From positions 3,720,001 through 3,784,000 of the forward strand of contig NZ_CP126095.1 of NCBI RefSeq assembly GCF_030123105.1: a stretch of DNA of 64,000 nucleotides, in the 5' to 3' direction. This DNA comes from Paenibacillus sp. G2S3. Lineage in GTDB: Bacteria; Bacillota; Bacilli; Paenibacillales; Paenibacillaceae. Made by a program: the position numbers and the translations under genes. The first letter of the stretch is position 1. Each line of letters begins with the position of its first letter. Below are positions 37,072 through 46,716 of this stretch, piece after piece. The notes beneath the pieces are model-generated. The model made no database searches and had not been told where the DNA came from. It was given only the letters and a program-made list of their open reading frames with translations.

Positions 37072-37860
37072 TTATACACCGAGAAACGTTTTAAGTTCAG
37101 TTAAATCGGCACAAATTTCATCCGGTGAGATTCCGGTGAGGTTTTTATAGTGGTCAAGATTTTCTGCATTGGTTAATCCGGTAAAAACAAGAACTGTACG
37201 ACAGCCCGCATTTACTCCAGCTGCTATATCTGTACGCATATTATCACCAACAACCACTGCATGTTCAGGCTCGATACCAAGAAGATCTGTCGCAAATTTG
37301 ATTAGATGAGATTCTGGCTTGCCAATCACTACTGGACTCACACCACTGGCAGCCTCAATGGCTGCACCAATCGTACCTGCGCCTGGCATAATGCCATCAT
37401 CTGATGGCAGCATTAAGTCTGGGTTAGTGAGTACAAACTTTGCTCCTCCCAGAATCCAGCGTGAAGCTTGCGAGAGCGAAGTGTAATTGAAGGAGCGATC
37501 GATGCCTTGCAGTACATAATCAGGGGCGTCTGTGACGATGCGGAGCCCCGCTTCGGTACAAGCCACACGCAAACCCTCTTCTCCAAGTATCGCCACTGCA
37601 GCCCCAGGTGATTCCTCAGCTATGTAACGTGCGGCCGCCATTGATGAGGTACATACCTCTTCAGCTTTCGCATCGATTCCCATTCCACATAGATGTGCAG
37701 CCACATTAGCCGCTGTACGCGATGAATTGTTGGTAACAAATAAAAAAGGAATGCCAGCTTCGCGTAGTCCTTTAATCAGTAAATCAGCACCAGGAATCAT
37801 TTTATGCCCATGGTATAACGTACCATCTAGATCAATCAATAATCCTTTAATCTGTTCCAT
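37072..37860 (-). CDS. HAD-IIA family sugar phosphatase (NagD-like)
   Basis: About 262 residues with HAD motif I LLIDLDGTLYHG, the NagD-type motif FLFVTNNSSRT, a C2 cap domain, the motif III lysine in VIGKPES and motif IV VVGDNMRTDIAAG. NagD-like enzymes dephosphorylate small phosphosugars or nucleotides. AGAGGG lies 7 nt before the ATG at 37860; the ATG at 37863 is equally possible. A short gap separates it from mutM downstream, so it may be the distal upstream member of that transcription unit. Confidence 0.9.
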   Translation of the reverse strand: MEQIKGLLIDLDGTLYHGHKMIPGADLLIKGLREAGIPFLFVTNNSSRTAANVAAHLCGMGIDAKAEEVCTSSMAAARYIAEESPGAAVAILGEEGLRVACTEAGLRIVTDAPDYVLQGIDRSFNYTSLSQASRWILGGAKFVLTNPDLMLPSDDGIMPGAGTIGAAIEAASGVSPVVIGKPESHLIKFATDLLGIEPEHAVVVGDNMRTDIAAGVNAGCRTVLVFTGLTNAENLDHYKNLTGISPDEICADLTELKTFLGV

Positions 37861-37863
37861 CAT

Positions 37864-38165
37864 AAATCCCTCTATTTCCATAAGAAATTTGATTAATGTG
37901 ATAAATGAATAATGGTATTAATCAACACTTAACCTAAGCCCAGCATGGATTTAGAAAGGTTAATAATACTTTTTGTTTAGTGGTATTGCCCGCTGGTTTT
38001 CGGCAAGATTTCTAGCCATTCGTACCTCTTTTACGCTGTGATTACTTTAAATCTAACACACTTCGTCGAAAGAAATCGAACGAGAGACTCAGCCAGCATT
38101 TTTTAGCATAGCACTGTCATTTCCTGCGCTTTCCCGGAAAATAATCATTTCCCCAATTACCCATT
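37864..38165. other. Intergenic stretch, no gene recognised
   Basis: About 300 nt between the NagD-like gene and rnz. No open frame with a ribosome binding site, clear terminator or known RNA motif was found. It presumably holds the promoter of the NagD-like gene and the 3' end of rnz. Confidence 0.5.
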
Positions 38166-39092
38166 TTATCTTCGATAAATCGGATACGCACTGAATTCCT
38201 CAGCTAACAATGTCTCTGGGAATATAAGCTCAGCTTCTTCCAGTAAAGGAATCAAATCCTCAGACGAGCTGTAACGAGAGCTGAAATGAGTCAGCAACAG
38301 TTGTCCTGCCTTGGCTTCCTTTGCTAGCTCTGCAGCTTGACGTGCTGTGCTGTGATGGTATTGATACGCCATTTCCGCCAGGTCATGAGCAAAGGTTGCT
38401 TCATGAACGACTAGGTCTGCATGAAGTGAGAGCGCTAAAGCTCCCGAACAAGGTCTCGTGTCACCTAAGATCGTAACAATACGACCTTTTTTAGGTTCTC
38501 TGACAACATCAGCCGCGCTGATACGAACACCATCATCCGTGATAACATCTTCACCTTTTTTTAATTTTCCATATAACGGTCCAGGCTTTAAGCCATAACT
38601 CTTAAGTAATTCCGTATTGAGGCTACCGGGACTATCCTTTTCCGTTACCCGGTAACCATAGCTGTCAATACGATGCTCTAATAATGCGGCCTCAACTTTA
38701 AATCCATCATCCTCGAAAACCGTTCCTCCTGTATGCTCGACAATTTCAATTTTGTATGGAATCCGGGATTGGCTCACAGCTAAAGATATATCTAAGTAGG
38801 CTTTCAATCCAGGGGGGCCATAAACCGATAAAGGTGAAGTCCCTCCCTGATAACCACGACTCGATAACAGACCTGGAAGGCCAAATAGATGATCTCCGTG
38901 TAAGTGAGTAATGAATAGCTTTTCCAGCTTTCCTAGGCGAATCGGTGAGCGAAGAACTTGATGCTGAGTCCCTTCCCCGCAATCGAACATCCAAATACTA
39001 CGGCGTTCTTCCAGTAGTCTTAATGCAATAGACGTTACATTGCGTTGTATAGTTGGTACCCCTGCATTCGTACCTAAAAAATATAATTCCAT
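38166..39092 (-). CDS. rnz: Ribonuclease Z
   Basis: 308 residues with the beta-lactamase-fold core: the N-terminus ELYFLGTNAGVPTIQRN, the zinc motif ITHLHGDHLFGLPGLL, GDTRPC and a late HHSTARQAAELAKEA with conserved His, and LLTHFSSRYSS. It trims the 3' trailer of tRNA precursors that lack an encoded CCA. The ATG has GGAGGAAGAGG upstream. It lies downstream of metH's terminator region but in the same direction. Confidence 0.96.
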   Translation of the reverse strand: MELYFLGTNAGVPTIQRNVTSIALRLLEERRSIWMFDCGEGTQHQVLRSPIRLGKLEKLFITHLHGDHLFGLPGLLSSRGYQGGTSPLSVYGPPGLKAYLDISLAVSQSRIPYKIEIVEHTGGTVFEDDGFKVEAALLEHRIDSYGYRVTEKDSPGSLNTELLKSYGLKPGPLYGKLKKGEDVITDDGVRISAADVVREPKKGRIVTILGDTRPCSGALALSLHADLVVHEATFAHDLAEMAYQYHHSTARQAAELAKEAKAGQLLLTHFSSRYSSSEDLIPLLEEAELIFPETLLAEEFSAYPIYRR

Positions 39093-39159
39093 CCCTCTTC
39101 CTCCCTTCTTCTTATTGGCTGAACTATCTCTTATCTATTCTAAACGTCCTTCTTCCAGC

Positions 39160-39185
39160 AAAAAACCCCCCAGTTACGGGAGGTT
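39160..39185 (-). terminator. Terminator of metH
   Basis: AACCTCCC and GGGGGGTT form a short stem on the minus strand followed by TTTTTTG. Confidence 0.7.
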
Positions 39186-39236
39186 CCGCTGAAAGGGATA
39201 CAATCCCCCTACAGACCGGGTGTATAAATGAAAGGT

Positions 39237-42200
39237 TTACAGCTTCTCTACATTAAAATACTGCGCTTCTGGATGGGCGAATACCATCGCTGAAACGGAA
39301 GCCTCGGGCTCCATCATAAAGCCTTCTGTGAGGTGAACACCGATATCCTCCGGGGATAATAGCTTAAATAGCGGTCCCTGATCTTCCAGATCTGGGCATG
39401 CAGGATAACCAAAGGATACACGAATCCCTTGATATCTTGCTCCATGTCTTTGTTTCATGGTCATATCTGCAGGATCTGGGAAGCCCCAAGTATCACGCAT
39501 CATGTGGTGAACGCGCTCCGCTAAGCCTTCTGCTATTTCTAGCGCTACAGATTGTAAGGCATGTGAGCGTAAATAATCTCCATTATCCTTAAGGGCTGTA
39601 GATAGCTCACGCACACCGTGTCCCGCAGTTACTACAAGAAATCCTACATAGTCCATAATTCCACTGTCGACCGACTTCAAGAAGTCCGCCAGACAGAGAT
39701 AAGGCTCTACACCTTGTCTTGGGAAAGTAAAGGTATGCAGAATCTCAGCTGTATTCTGTGGATTATACACGATAATATCGTTACCACTTGATTGTGCCGG
39801 GAAGAATTGATACATCGCATGAGGTGTAATCGTGCCTTCCAGCATCGCTTGATGTAGAATGTCATCTACAGTACCTTTTAACTCAACAGTTCTTTGGTCA
39901 CCAGCAGCTAACTGCGCCTCTACAGAACCACGTAGCCCTAGATGATGACCGAGCAGCATTTGCATGTTCACATAAGGGATAATATGCCCCAATGGATAAT
40001 TCCGAATGACATGGCGCTCTAAATCCGGTGGAACAAATACAGGCGCATCTGGAGAAATTTTGGAGCGTACGGCTCTAGTTAGCGTAGGAAGCTCTTGCTT
40101 AGGTGCAACTGCCACTGCCGATTCTGCTTCCACTCGAATTTCCTCGGCAATTTTTTCCCGTTCAACAGGGTTCATAAGCCGATTAGCAATATCTAGTCCA
40201 TCCATAGCATCCTTAGCATACAGTACTAAACCATCATATTCTGGACGTATTCGTGTTTTGGTGAATTTACGAGTCAAGGCAGCGCCACCTACCATAATTG
40301 GCACATCAATCCCAGCCGTGCGTAAGTCTTGTGCAGTCAGCACCATCTGCTGTGCCGACTTTACGAGTAGGCCAGACAATCCGATCGCATCAGCTTTTTC
40401 ACGACGAAATGCTTCGATAATGGTCTCCGGTGGTACTTTTATACCCAAATTAATGATCTGATAACCATTATTCGATAAGATGATCTCCACCAAGTTCTTA
40501 CCTATATCATGTACGTCGCCTTTTACAGTTGCCAGCATGATCTTGCCTTTTACCGCTGTCTCATCCTTCTTCATAAACTGCTCCAAATGACCAACAGAAG
40601 CCTTCATCACTTCAGCGCTTTGCAGTACCTCAGCTACAATCAACTCATTGTTATTAAACAGCCGTCCAACCTCTGACATCCCGGCCATTAGCGGGCCATT
40701 GATAATCTCCAAAGGTCCTGATTTGGTAAGCGCCTCATTAAGGTCTGGAATAAGCCCTTCTTTGGTGCCTTCAACCACATATGAAGCCAGACGCTCTTCT
40801 AGCGACAGGTTAGAAATTTTCTCTTTTTTCTCAATCTTCTTCCCACGGAAGGCGGCTACAAAAGCAGCAAGCGTGTCGTCATTCGTATTATAAATCAATT
40901 CCTCAGCAAGACGACGGTCTTCAGCAGGAATAGAAGCATAACGTTCTACCTTCTCGGTATTTACGATCGCATAATCCAATCCAGCCTTAGTGCACTCATA
41001 GAGGAATACTGAGTTCAGTACTTCACGCCCCGCTTCCGGTAATCCAAAGGAGACGTTACTGATTCCCAAGATCGTATGAACACCTGGCAGAGCTTCTTTG
41101 ATTAGACGAATTCCATCAATGGTTTCTTTGGCAGAGCCAATATATTGCTCATCCCCGGTTCCTACAGGGAATACCAACGTATCGAAAATAAGATCTTCTC
41201 CGGCTAATCCGTATTTATTCACGAGTAAGTCGTAGGAGCGTTTGGCAACTTCCAATTTGTCCGTAGCCTTGATTGCTTGTCCTGTCTCATCTATCGTACC
41301 TACAACGATAGCTGCGCCATACTTATGAATCAAAGGAGTGACCAGCTCGAATTTTTCTTCACCATCTTCAAGGTTAATGGAGTTAATTATCGCCTTACCT
41401 TGACAGTATTGTAACGCCAGATCAATAACCTTAGGATCGGTAGTATCGATCATCAGAGGAACTTTAACCTTTTTTACAACTAATTCTAGAAACAGCTTAA
41501 TATCCTCAATCTCATCACGGTCTGGATCTTGCACGCAGACGTCGATAACTTGAGCACCGCTCTTCACCTGTGCACGGGCAATTTCTGAGGCTTCCTCATA
41601 TTTGCCTTCGACGATAAGACGTTTAAACTTGCGCGACCCTAATACATTCGTACGTTCACCTACCATGTAAGGACGGTTGTCGTTCTCAATGTAGATAGGT
41701 TCAATCCCTGAAAGAGCCGGTGGATGATTCCCTGCAAGCGGACGTGGTGGAAATTGTGAAAGTGCCTCCGACATAGCACGGATATGTTCCGGTGTTGTTC
41801 CGCAGCAACCCCCTGCAATATTAAGCCAGCCCTTTTCCGCAAACGCAGCAATTTTACGTGCAAGAGAATCTGGAGATTCATGATAATGTCCATTCTCATC
41901 TGGCAGCCCAGCGTTCGGATAACAACTCACAGCTGCTGAAGAGATTGCAGAAAGCGAACGAATATGATCACGCATGAACTCAGGACCCGTTGCACAGTTT
42001 AGACCAATAGAGATTGGCTTCAGATGTTCTAATGAAATATAGAATGCTTCAATATTCTGACCGGCAAGTGTTGTACCCATCGGCTCTATCGTTCCCGAAA
42101 TCATCACTGGCAATTTGATGCCTGTCTTCTCAAATGCATTTCGAATACCTATACTTCCAGCTTTCACGTTCAGAGTATCCTGAGAGGTCTCTAGCAATAA

Positions 42201-42674
42201 CGCATCTACTTGACCATCAATCAATGCCACTGCCTGTTCCTCGTAGCTATCAACGAGCTCTTGGAAAGTGACGCCTCCTGTAACAGAGAGTGTCTTTGTT
42301 GTAGGACCCATTGCACCTACGACATAACGGGGACGATCTGGTGTATCATATTTATCAACGGCATTACGAGCTAGCTTTGCTGCAACCAGATTAATTTCAC
42401 GAGCCCGCTGCGGAATATCATATTCAGCAAGTACAACAGACGTTGCACCAAATGTATTCGTTTCAATGAGATCAGCACCTGCTTCAAGATACTGCTCATG
42501 AATCGTCTGAATTACTTCTGGACGAGTTAATACTAGCATTTCATTACAGCCGTCTAATTCTTCCCCACCAAAATCCTCACCTGTCAGAGGCACCTGTTGG
42601 ATCATTGTGCCCATTGCACCATCTAGAATTAATATTCTTTGTTGTAAGCTTTCCTCAAGTGTATATTTAGCCAA
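39237..42674 (-). CDS. metH: Cobalamin-dependent methionine synthase
   Basis: About 1145 residues from a TTG at 42674 preceded by GGGGGGAC; the longer frame adds an implausible leader. Domain order: homocysteine-binding barrel with zinc cysteines in GLNCATGP and GGCCGTTPEH, pterin-binding barrel starting YMVGERTNVLGSRKF, cobalamin cap and Rossmann domains with the His ligand in KGDVHDIGKNLV, and the reactivation domain ending with GIRVSFGYPACPDL. It methylates homocysteine using methyl-tetrahydrofolate. A 12-bp palindrome CTGTAATTACAG lies at 42759-42770 upstream; its role is unknown. Confidence 0.96.
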   Translation of the reverse strand: MAKYTLEESLQQRILILDGAMGTMIQQVPLTGEDFGGEELDGCNEMLVLTRPEVIQTIHEQYLEAGADLIETNTFGATSVVLAEYDIPQRAREINLVAAKLARNAVDKYDTPDRPRYVVGAMGPTTKTLSVTGGVTFQELVDSYEEQAVALIDGQVDALLLETSQDTLNVKAGSIGIRNAFEKTGIKLPVMISGTIEPMGTTLAGQNIEAFYISLEHLKPISIGLNCATGPEFMRDHIRSLSAISSAAVSCYPNAGLPDENGHYHESPDSLARKIAAFAEKGWLNIAGGCCGTTPEHIRAMSEALSQFPPRPLAGNHPPALSGIEPIYIENDNRPYMVGERTNVLGSRKFKRLIVEGKYEEASEIARAQVKSGAQVIDVCVQDPDRDEIEDIKLFLELVVKKVKVPLMIDTTDPKVIDLALQYCQGKAIINSINLEDGEEKFELVTPLIHKYGAAIVVGTIDETGQAIKATDKLEVAKRSYDLLVNKYGLAGEDLIFDTLVFPVGTGDEQYIGSAKETIDGIRLIKEALPGVHTILGISNVSFGLPEAGREVLNSVFLYECTKAGLDYAIVNTEKVERYASIPAEDRRLAEELIYNTNDDTLAAFVAAFRGKKIEKKEKISNLSLEERLASYVVEGTKEGLIPDLNEALTKSGPLEIINGPLMAGMSEVGRLFNNNELIVAEVLQSAEVMKASVGHLEQFMKKDETAVKGKIMLATVKGDVHDIGKNLVEIILSNNGYQIINLGIKVPPETIIEAFRREKADAIGLSGLLVKSAQQMVLTAQDLRTAGIDVPIMVGGAALTRKFTKTRIRPEYDGLVLYAKDAMDGLDIANRLMNPVEREKIAEEIRVEAESAVAVAPKQELPTLTRAVRSKISPDAPVFVPPDLERHVIRNYPLGHIIPYVNMQMLLGHHLGLRGSVEAQLAAGDQRTVELKGTVDDILHQAMLEGTITPHAMYQFFPAQSSGNDIIVYNPQNTAEILHTFTFPRQGVEPYLCLADFLKSVDSGIMDYVGFLVVTAGHGVRELSTALKDNGDYLRSHALQSVALEIAEGLAERVHHMMRDTWGFPDPADMTMKQRHGARYQGIRVSFGYPACPDLEDQGPLFKLLSPEDIGVHLTEGFMMEPEASVSAMVFAHPEAQYFNVEKL

Positions 42675-42793
42675 CGTATAGTCCCCCCAGTAAAACATTA
42701 GAGTAAGTTTAGCAGAATAAAGGAATTTCGGAAAGCCTTCCTTTCCACTCTGCATTATCTGTAATTACAGGTTATAATTGCTATTCTTTTTAA

Positions 42794-43225
42794 TTATGGT
42801 TTCACAGAGAGTTCTTTATTAGGCATAGAATGCTGAGTTCTAGCAGTTACATGCGATGTAACAATATATTGTCCTTCTTTCGCAAGTGCTCCTTCTGCTT
42901 GATAGATTCCATCACCGACTAGCTTCCCTTTAAGCTCAATTTTCTGTTCCTCATCATCTTTCCTCACAATTTCAAATAAAACCTCTTTCGCATCATCCAC
43001 AGCTAAGTTTTCTTGCGTCACCACAGCCTCAAAGGTCACCTTCTGATTTACAACAACCTCTTCAGGACTCCAATGTAACTCGACCTTGATAGGCTCCATA
43101 GACATGTCCATGTTCATATTCATATTATGTATTCCAGATTGTTTGGTTTGGTCTGATGAACATCCTCCCAGTACTAAAAGTGTTGCACCTAATAATAAAG
43201 GAACTATTGTTCTTGAAATCTTCAT
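42794..43225 (-). CDS. YtkA-like lipoprotein with Met/His-rich N-terminus
   Basis: 143 residues. The N-terminus is a lipoprotein signal with lipobox VLGGC. Just after the lipidated Cys is a methionine-rich segment IHNMNMNMDMSM that could bind copper. The rest (VELHWSPEEVVVNQKVTFEA... to the end) is an all-beta YtkA/FixH-like domain. It should be anchored on the outer membrane face. It lies 120 nt upstream of metH with no functional link seen. A copper-related role is only suggested by the Met/His residues. Confidence 0.75.
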   Translation of the reverse strand: MKISRTIVPLLLGATLLVLGGCSSDQTKQSGIHNMNMNMDMSMEPIKVELHWSPEEVVVNQKVTFEAVVTQENLAVDDAKEVLFEIVRKDDEEQKIELKGKLVGDGIYQAEGALAKEGQYIVTSHVTARTQHSMPNKELSVKP

Positions 43226-43404
43226 TTAGAGTCCTCCCAGCCGATTTGAATACTATGAATCTACCAATTCATGTTATACATTCTCCATCTATTATACACA
43301 TTATTATTGGTTTTTCAGTATTTCGCATCAATTCAGCCTAACTCTTGTGACTTAAATCATATACTCATAAATCTCAGCAATCTTTCTAAGCATTATGTAG
43401 ATAC

Positions 43405-43450
43405 AAAAAAAGACAGCAAGCCTCCTAGTTACCCAGGAACTCACTGTCTT
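43405..43450 (-). terminator. Terminator of the HAD gene
   Basis: AAGACAG and CTGTCTT form the outer stem with CCT/AGG inside; the minus strand ends in seven T residues. Confidence 0.7.
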
Positions 43451-43486
43451 CATAAGGCTTAAATGAATGTAAGCCTCTACTCAACT

Positions 43487-44272
43487 TTATAAAGATTGGA
43501 CCAATGAAAGAAGCTCTCCAAGATGTTTGATTTCATAATCCGGCTGAATTTCCGGATCTGGCTGTTTGCCTTTTCTATTAATCCAAACCGTAGTCAAACC
43601 TGTTGCCAACCCACCACGAATATCCGTTGTAAGCTTATCTCCGACCATAACCCCTTGCTCAGGTGCAATATCTAGAAGCTCCAGAGCATGCAGAAAAATA
43701 TCCTTATCCGGCTTTCCTTTGCCGAAGCTTCCAGAAATCACGATGTGATCAAAGAAAGGAACGATTTCAGGTACGCCATCTAGTTTCTCTTGTTGCAATG
43801 CAGGGCATCCATTAGTCAAAAGCAATAGCTTAACTTTTCCCTTCAGCTCTTCAAGCACTTGAATCGTTTCTTCATAGATGTAAGGTCGATTTCTACGCTC
43901 CGCTGCGAATTTAGCTGCTAACGTCTCAGCAAGACCTTCGTCCTCTACACCAAGTGCTGCAAGACCACGACGCCATGCCTCTTTACGGTATCCCGGTGCA
44001 AGCTGCTCCAATTGACGGAATTCCGGCTGTTCACCTGCAGTAAAGTTCCCCCAAAGTGCTTCAAACGGATTAATCCCAATCATTTTTGTAAATGGGTTCG
44101 TTTCGTAGGATTCATATAGTCCTATGGCTTCTTTACGCACCGCAAGTTCCAGTTCTTGTGGATCAATCGTGTCCCCGGCGGCTTCACATGCAGAACGAAA
44201 TGCTTCATTGACGCTCCGATCATCCCAGAGCAGTGTATCATCAAGGTCAAATAGTACGGCGGAAATTGGCAT
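43487..44272 (-). CDS. HAD-family hydrolase (YjjG/YfnB-like)
   Basis: 261 residues: motif I VLFDLDDTLLWDD, an alpha-helical C1 cap, motif II LLLLTNGCPALQQEKL, the motif III lysine in SGSFGKGKPDKDIF, and motif IV VMVGDKLTTDIRGG. The pattern fits nucleotidase-like HADs such as YfnB/YjjG. GGGAGA precedes the ATG. It follows the small membrane protein gene in the same direction with a 33-nt gap, so the two may be co-transcribed. Confidence 0.87.
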   Translation of the reverse strand: MPISAVLFDLDDTLLWDDRSVNEAFRSACEAAGDTIDPQELELAVRKEAIGLYESYETNPFTKMIGINPFEALWGNFTAGEQPEFRQLEQLAPGYRKEAWRRGLAALGVEDEGLAETLAAKFAAERRNRPYIYEETIQVLEELKGKVKLLLLTNGCPALQQEKLDGVPEIVPFFDHIVISGSFGKGKPDKDIFLHALELLDIAPEQGVMVGDKLTTDIRGGLATGLTTVWINRKGKQPDPEIQPDYEIKHLGELLSLVQSL

Positions 44273-44305
44273 TACAGGTCTCCCTCTCCCATGGCTGGTT
44301 AATTT

Positions 44306-44833
44306 CTAATCGTGAACTACTTCAATTTGGTGAGCTTTTGCGAATGCTTCCAGTCTAGTCCCCATTGCATTTGTATCATAACGATTCATAAGTCTGGTAA
44401 AAATCCATTTCGTGCGTTTGCCTTTATGCTTAATGACAACAGCTCCACGCGAAAGGATGATTTTCTCAATATCAGAAGCTGGCAGATAACGTTCGCGATT
44501 GAATTTTATAGTAGATAGTCTAGCATTCTCTACCTTCAAGTACGGACGTCGAAAGAACAGAAGCGCCGCCAGTAAGTAATACAAAACGACTCCTAGCCAG
44601 TTCATAAGCATACCATTGCCTTTGGCCTGATCCACTGAACCAATCATCCAAAACATAGTACCAAGCACCAATAACACTACTGGAAATGCAATATTACGGC
44701 CTTTAAAGGTTTCACTGTTCTTACCAGGAGACTTAGATCTAGATGCGTAAATCGTTTCCTTCCCCTGCTTCTTTCTTTGCTTGTTAATTTGCTGTGTGTT
44801 GCGTTGAACCATTCTTTCCCAAGAACGGGCCAT
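44306..44833 (-). CDS. Uncharacterised protein with two membrane segments
   Basis: 175 residues, family not recognised. The first 48 are very basic and polar, then two membrane helices (about FPVVLLVLGTMFWMIGSV and MNWLGVVLYYLLAALLFF) form a hairpin, followed by a cytoplasmic domain of about 80 residues with a PH-like or YcxB-like beta pattern (YLKVENARLSTIKFNRERYL, VVIKHKGKRTKWIF). AGGGGG precedes the ATG. Its upstream neighbour is the DUF896 gene. Confidence 0.7.
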   Translation of the reverse strand: MARSWERMVQRNTQQINKQRKKQGKETIYASRSKSPGKNSETFKGRNIAFPVVLLVLGTMFWMIGSVDQAKGNGMLMNWLGVVLYYLLAALLFFRRPYLKVENARLSTIKFNRERYLPASDIEKIILSRGAVVIKHKGKRTKWIFTRLMNRYDTNAMGTRLEAFAKAHQIEVVHD

Positions 44834-44882
44834 ATGCGTTCCCCCTAGTCATCCAGTAATATCTATGAAAAGGAACAGGGTG

Positions 44883-45092
44883 TTAATGCTTAAGCCCCTT
44901 GTTACCTTGTTCATGCTCATCATTATCGACCAATTCAATCGTATTCAACTGTGCTCGGAAGTTATTGCGAATATTCCCCAAATAAATTTCACGAAGCTTG
45001 GCGCGTTCCGCCGTTTCCTCTTGATTAAGGCCTACGCTCTTCTGTTTGCGTGCCAATTCGTTAATACGCGCGACCAACTCATCAATATTCAA
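44883..45092 (-). CDS. DUF896 (YnzC-like) small protein
   Basis: 69 residues from a TTG with GGGGAGGG upstream. The sequence ELVARINELARKQKSVGL and EEERAKLR-like EETAERAKLREIYLGNIRNNFRAQL is characteristic of DUF896, a two-helix hairpin. In B. subtilis the relative ynzC lies next to yneA and lexA and belongs to the SOS-controlled yneA operon; the same order is seen here, though a terminator intervenes. The molecular role is unknown. Confidence 0.88.
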   Translation of the reverse strand: MNIDELVARINELARKQKSVGLNQEETAERAKLREIYLGNIRNNFRAQLNTIELVDNDEHEQGNKGLKH

Positions 45093-45139
45093 AAACTTTC
45101 CCTCCCCTTATAAATTAATTCTAACTCTGCCATGAGAAA

Positions 45140-45173
45140 AAGAGCTTGTCAAGGTTTACTCCCTGCAAGCTCT
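45140..45173 (-). terminator. Terminator after yneA
   Basis: AAGAGCTTG and CAAGCTCTT form a perfect 9-bp stem, followed by TTTTTC on the minus strand. Confidence 0.8.
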
Positions 45174-45202
45174 TCATGTCCTCTTATTATGTTCTTAGAA
45201 TA

Positions 45203-45616
45203 TTAATAAATAGGTAAAGTGAGGATATCTCCAGCATTAATCTGACTGCCTTTAATACCGTTGGATTTTTTAATTCCTTCTATATATACAGCCGTCTTCA
45301 TATCAGAAGGTTTATTCTCAAGTGCAATACTCCAAAGTGTATCTCCACGTTCAACCACTACGCGCTTCTCATCTTTCATTAAAGTAGTAGATCCTGCAAA
45401 TACATTACCTACTACTGTAAGCCCTGATAGTACAAGCACAATAATCAATGTCAGCTTAATAACAAAATCTCTCCGGAATAAACGCATCAGTCCTTGAAGC
45501 AAATGCTCTGTAAACTCTTTAATCTGAGCAGAATTTCGGGAAATAGGATTATGTCCTAAAGATTCAACCACGGGGGCTTTATCGTAGATGCTACGGTATG
45601 TACTGTATTTTAACAT
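45203..45616 (-). CDS. yneA: YneA-like SOS cell-division suppressor with LysM domain
   Basis: About 137 residues from the ATG at 45616 (GGAGGA 9 nt upstream). A basic cytoplasmic N-terminus of about 50 residues precedes one membrane segment (VIKLTLIIVLVLSGLTVVGNV), then a LysM domain (VVVERGDTLWSIALENKP to AGDILTLPIY) outside. This matches B. subtilis YneA, which blocks division after DNA damage. It is divergent from lexA with LexA boxes between, as in Bacillus. It is longer than the 105-residue Bacillus protein because of the extended N-terminus. Confidence 0.88.
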   Translation of the reverse strand: MLKYSTYRSIYDKAPVVESLGHNPISRNSAQIKEFTEHLLQGLMRLFRRDFVIKLTLIIVLVLSGLTVVGNVFAGSTTLMKDEKRVVVERGDTLWSIALENKPSDMKTAVYIEGIKKSNGIKGSQINAGDILTLPIY

Positions 45617-45666
45617 GAATATCATCCTCCAAACACTTGTTCTTACTTTTGAGATTATAATAACAC

Positions 45667-45707
45667 GAACATGTGTTTTGTTCAATACTATTTCAGAACA
45701 ATTGTTC
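45667..45707 (-). promoter_or_regulatory. LexA boxes on the yneA side
   Basis: GAACAATTGTTC at 45696-45707 is a perfect GAAC-N4-GTTC site. GAACATGTGTTT at 45667-45678 is a near match. A TATAAT on the minus strand (45654-45659) lies next to it, so LexA would block yneA transcription. Confidence 0.75.
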
Positions 45708-45840
45708 TCTTTTTTTCTGAAATTAATATTTACCATATTATTCATATAAAAAAATCACTCTTATCATTTAGATGAAGGAAACGTAATCAATACGAGACTA
45801 CCATTTATTAACTCTTTCGAATTAATATTTATAATAGTTA

Positions 45841-45879
45841 GAACTTATGTTTGTGCGAACGGTAGTTCTATGTTATAAT
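45841..45879 (+). promoter_or_regulatory. lexA promoter with LexA box
   Basis: TTGTGC (45851-45856) and TATAAT (45874-45879) with 17-nt spacing. The spacer contains CGAACGGTAGTTC with GAAC-N4-GTTC at 45857-45868; GAACTTATGTTT at 45841-45852 is a second, imperfect site. Autorepression is expected. Confidence 0.8.
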
Positions 45880-45912
45880 TTTCCCAAACATTACTATATG
45901 GGGTTGATTCCA

Positions 45913-46539
45913 ATGTCAAAGATTTCAAGTCGCCAGCTGGCGATCCTGGAATTTATACGTAGCGAAGTCCGCAGCAAGGGTTATCCTCCTTCCGTCCGGG
46001 AGATTGGTGAAGCTGTTGGACTTGCTTCCAGCTCCACAGTTCACGGTCATTTGGATCGGCTAGAGAAGAAGGGACTTATCCGTCGAGATCCAACGAAGCC
46101 TCGTGCGATAGAATTGCTTGGCCAAGAGGATTCCGAGAATGTCCATCATTTCGCACAAACCGTCGCTCGCATTCCTGTCGTAGGTAAGGTTACCGCCGGG
46201 GTTCCTATCACTGCTACTGAGAATATTGAAGACTATTTCCCGCTTCCAACTCACTATGTTGGAGATAACAAAGTATTTATGTTATCGGTTCAAGGTGACA
46301 GTATGGTAGAAGCAGGAATTATGAATGGTGACTATGTAATTGTTCGCCAACAACAAACGGCTGACAACGGAGATATCGTTGTAGCTATGACCGAAGAAGA
46401 TGAAGCAACCGTGAAGACCTTTTATAAAGAACGTGATCATATCCGTCTTCAGCCGGAGAATCCGGCGTACGAGCCTCTTCGCCTTAATCGCGTGACCATT
46501 CTCGGCAGAGTTATCGGATTATTTCGAGATATCCACTAA
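45913..46539 (+). CDS. lexA: SOS repressor LexA
   Basis: About 208 residues from the ATG at 45913. The N-terminal winged helix contains [39 protein letters not shown] and [12 protein letters not shown]. The self-cleavage site is in KVTAGVPIT (Ala-Gly), the catalytic Ser in [11 protein letters not shown] and Lys in [10 protein letters not shown]. It binds GAAC-N4-GTTC sites and is cleaved with RecA help after DNA damage. It is divergent from yneA and followed by two terminators. Confidence 0.98.
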   Translation: MSKISSRQLAILEFIRSEVRSKGYPPSVREIGEAVGLASSSTVHGHLDRLEKKGLIRRDPTKPRAIELLGQEDSENVHHFAQTVARIPVVGKVTAGVPITATENIEDYFPLPTHYVGDNKVFMLSVQGDSMVEAGIMNGDYVIVRQQQTADNGDIVVAMTEEDEATVKTFYKERDHIRLQPENPAYEPLRLNRVTILGRVIGLFRDIH

Positions 46540-46560
46540 GCATGCACTCCTACCAATCGT

Positions 46561-46595
46561 AAACGGATACCGCCCTCTAAGGGATGGTATCCGTT
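46561..46595 (+). terminator. Terminator of lexA
   Basis: AAACGGATACC and GGTATCCGTTT form an 11-bp stem after the lexA stop. Confidence 0.8.
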
Positions 46596-46651
46596 TCTGC
46601 GAGAAGTATAAGGAAAATGTGTTGTATTAAATATATATTTTCTTAGATTTT

Positions 46652-46690
46652 AAAAGAGCTGTTCCGCAAATGTGGAACAGCTCTTTTTCT
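46652..46690. terminator. Second strong terminator after lexA
   Basis: AAAGAGCTGTTCC and GGAACAGCTCTTT form a 13-bp perfect stem with A and T tracts on both sides; it separates lexA from the L,D-transpeptidase gene. Confidence 0.85.
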
Positions 46691-46716
46691 GCTATTTTGT
46701 TCAACTAATCCTCTTT

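Noticed and set aside
42674..42793. SAM or cobalamin riboswitch before metH
   Set aside because: The gap is only about 120 nt and holds a 12-bp palindrome, with no S-box or cobalamin-box motifs.
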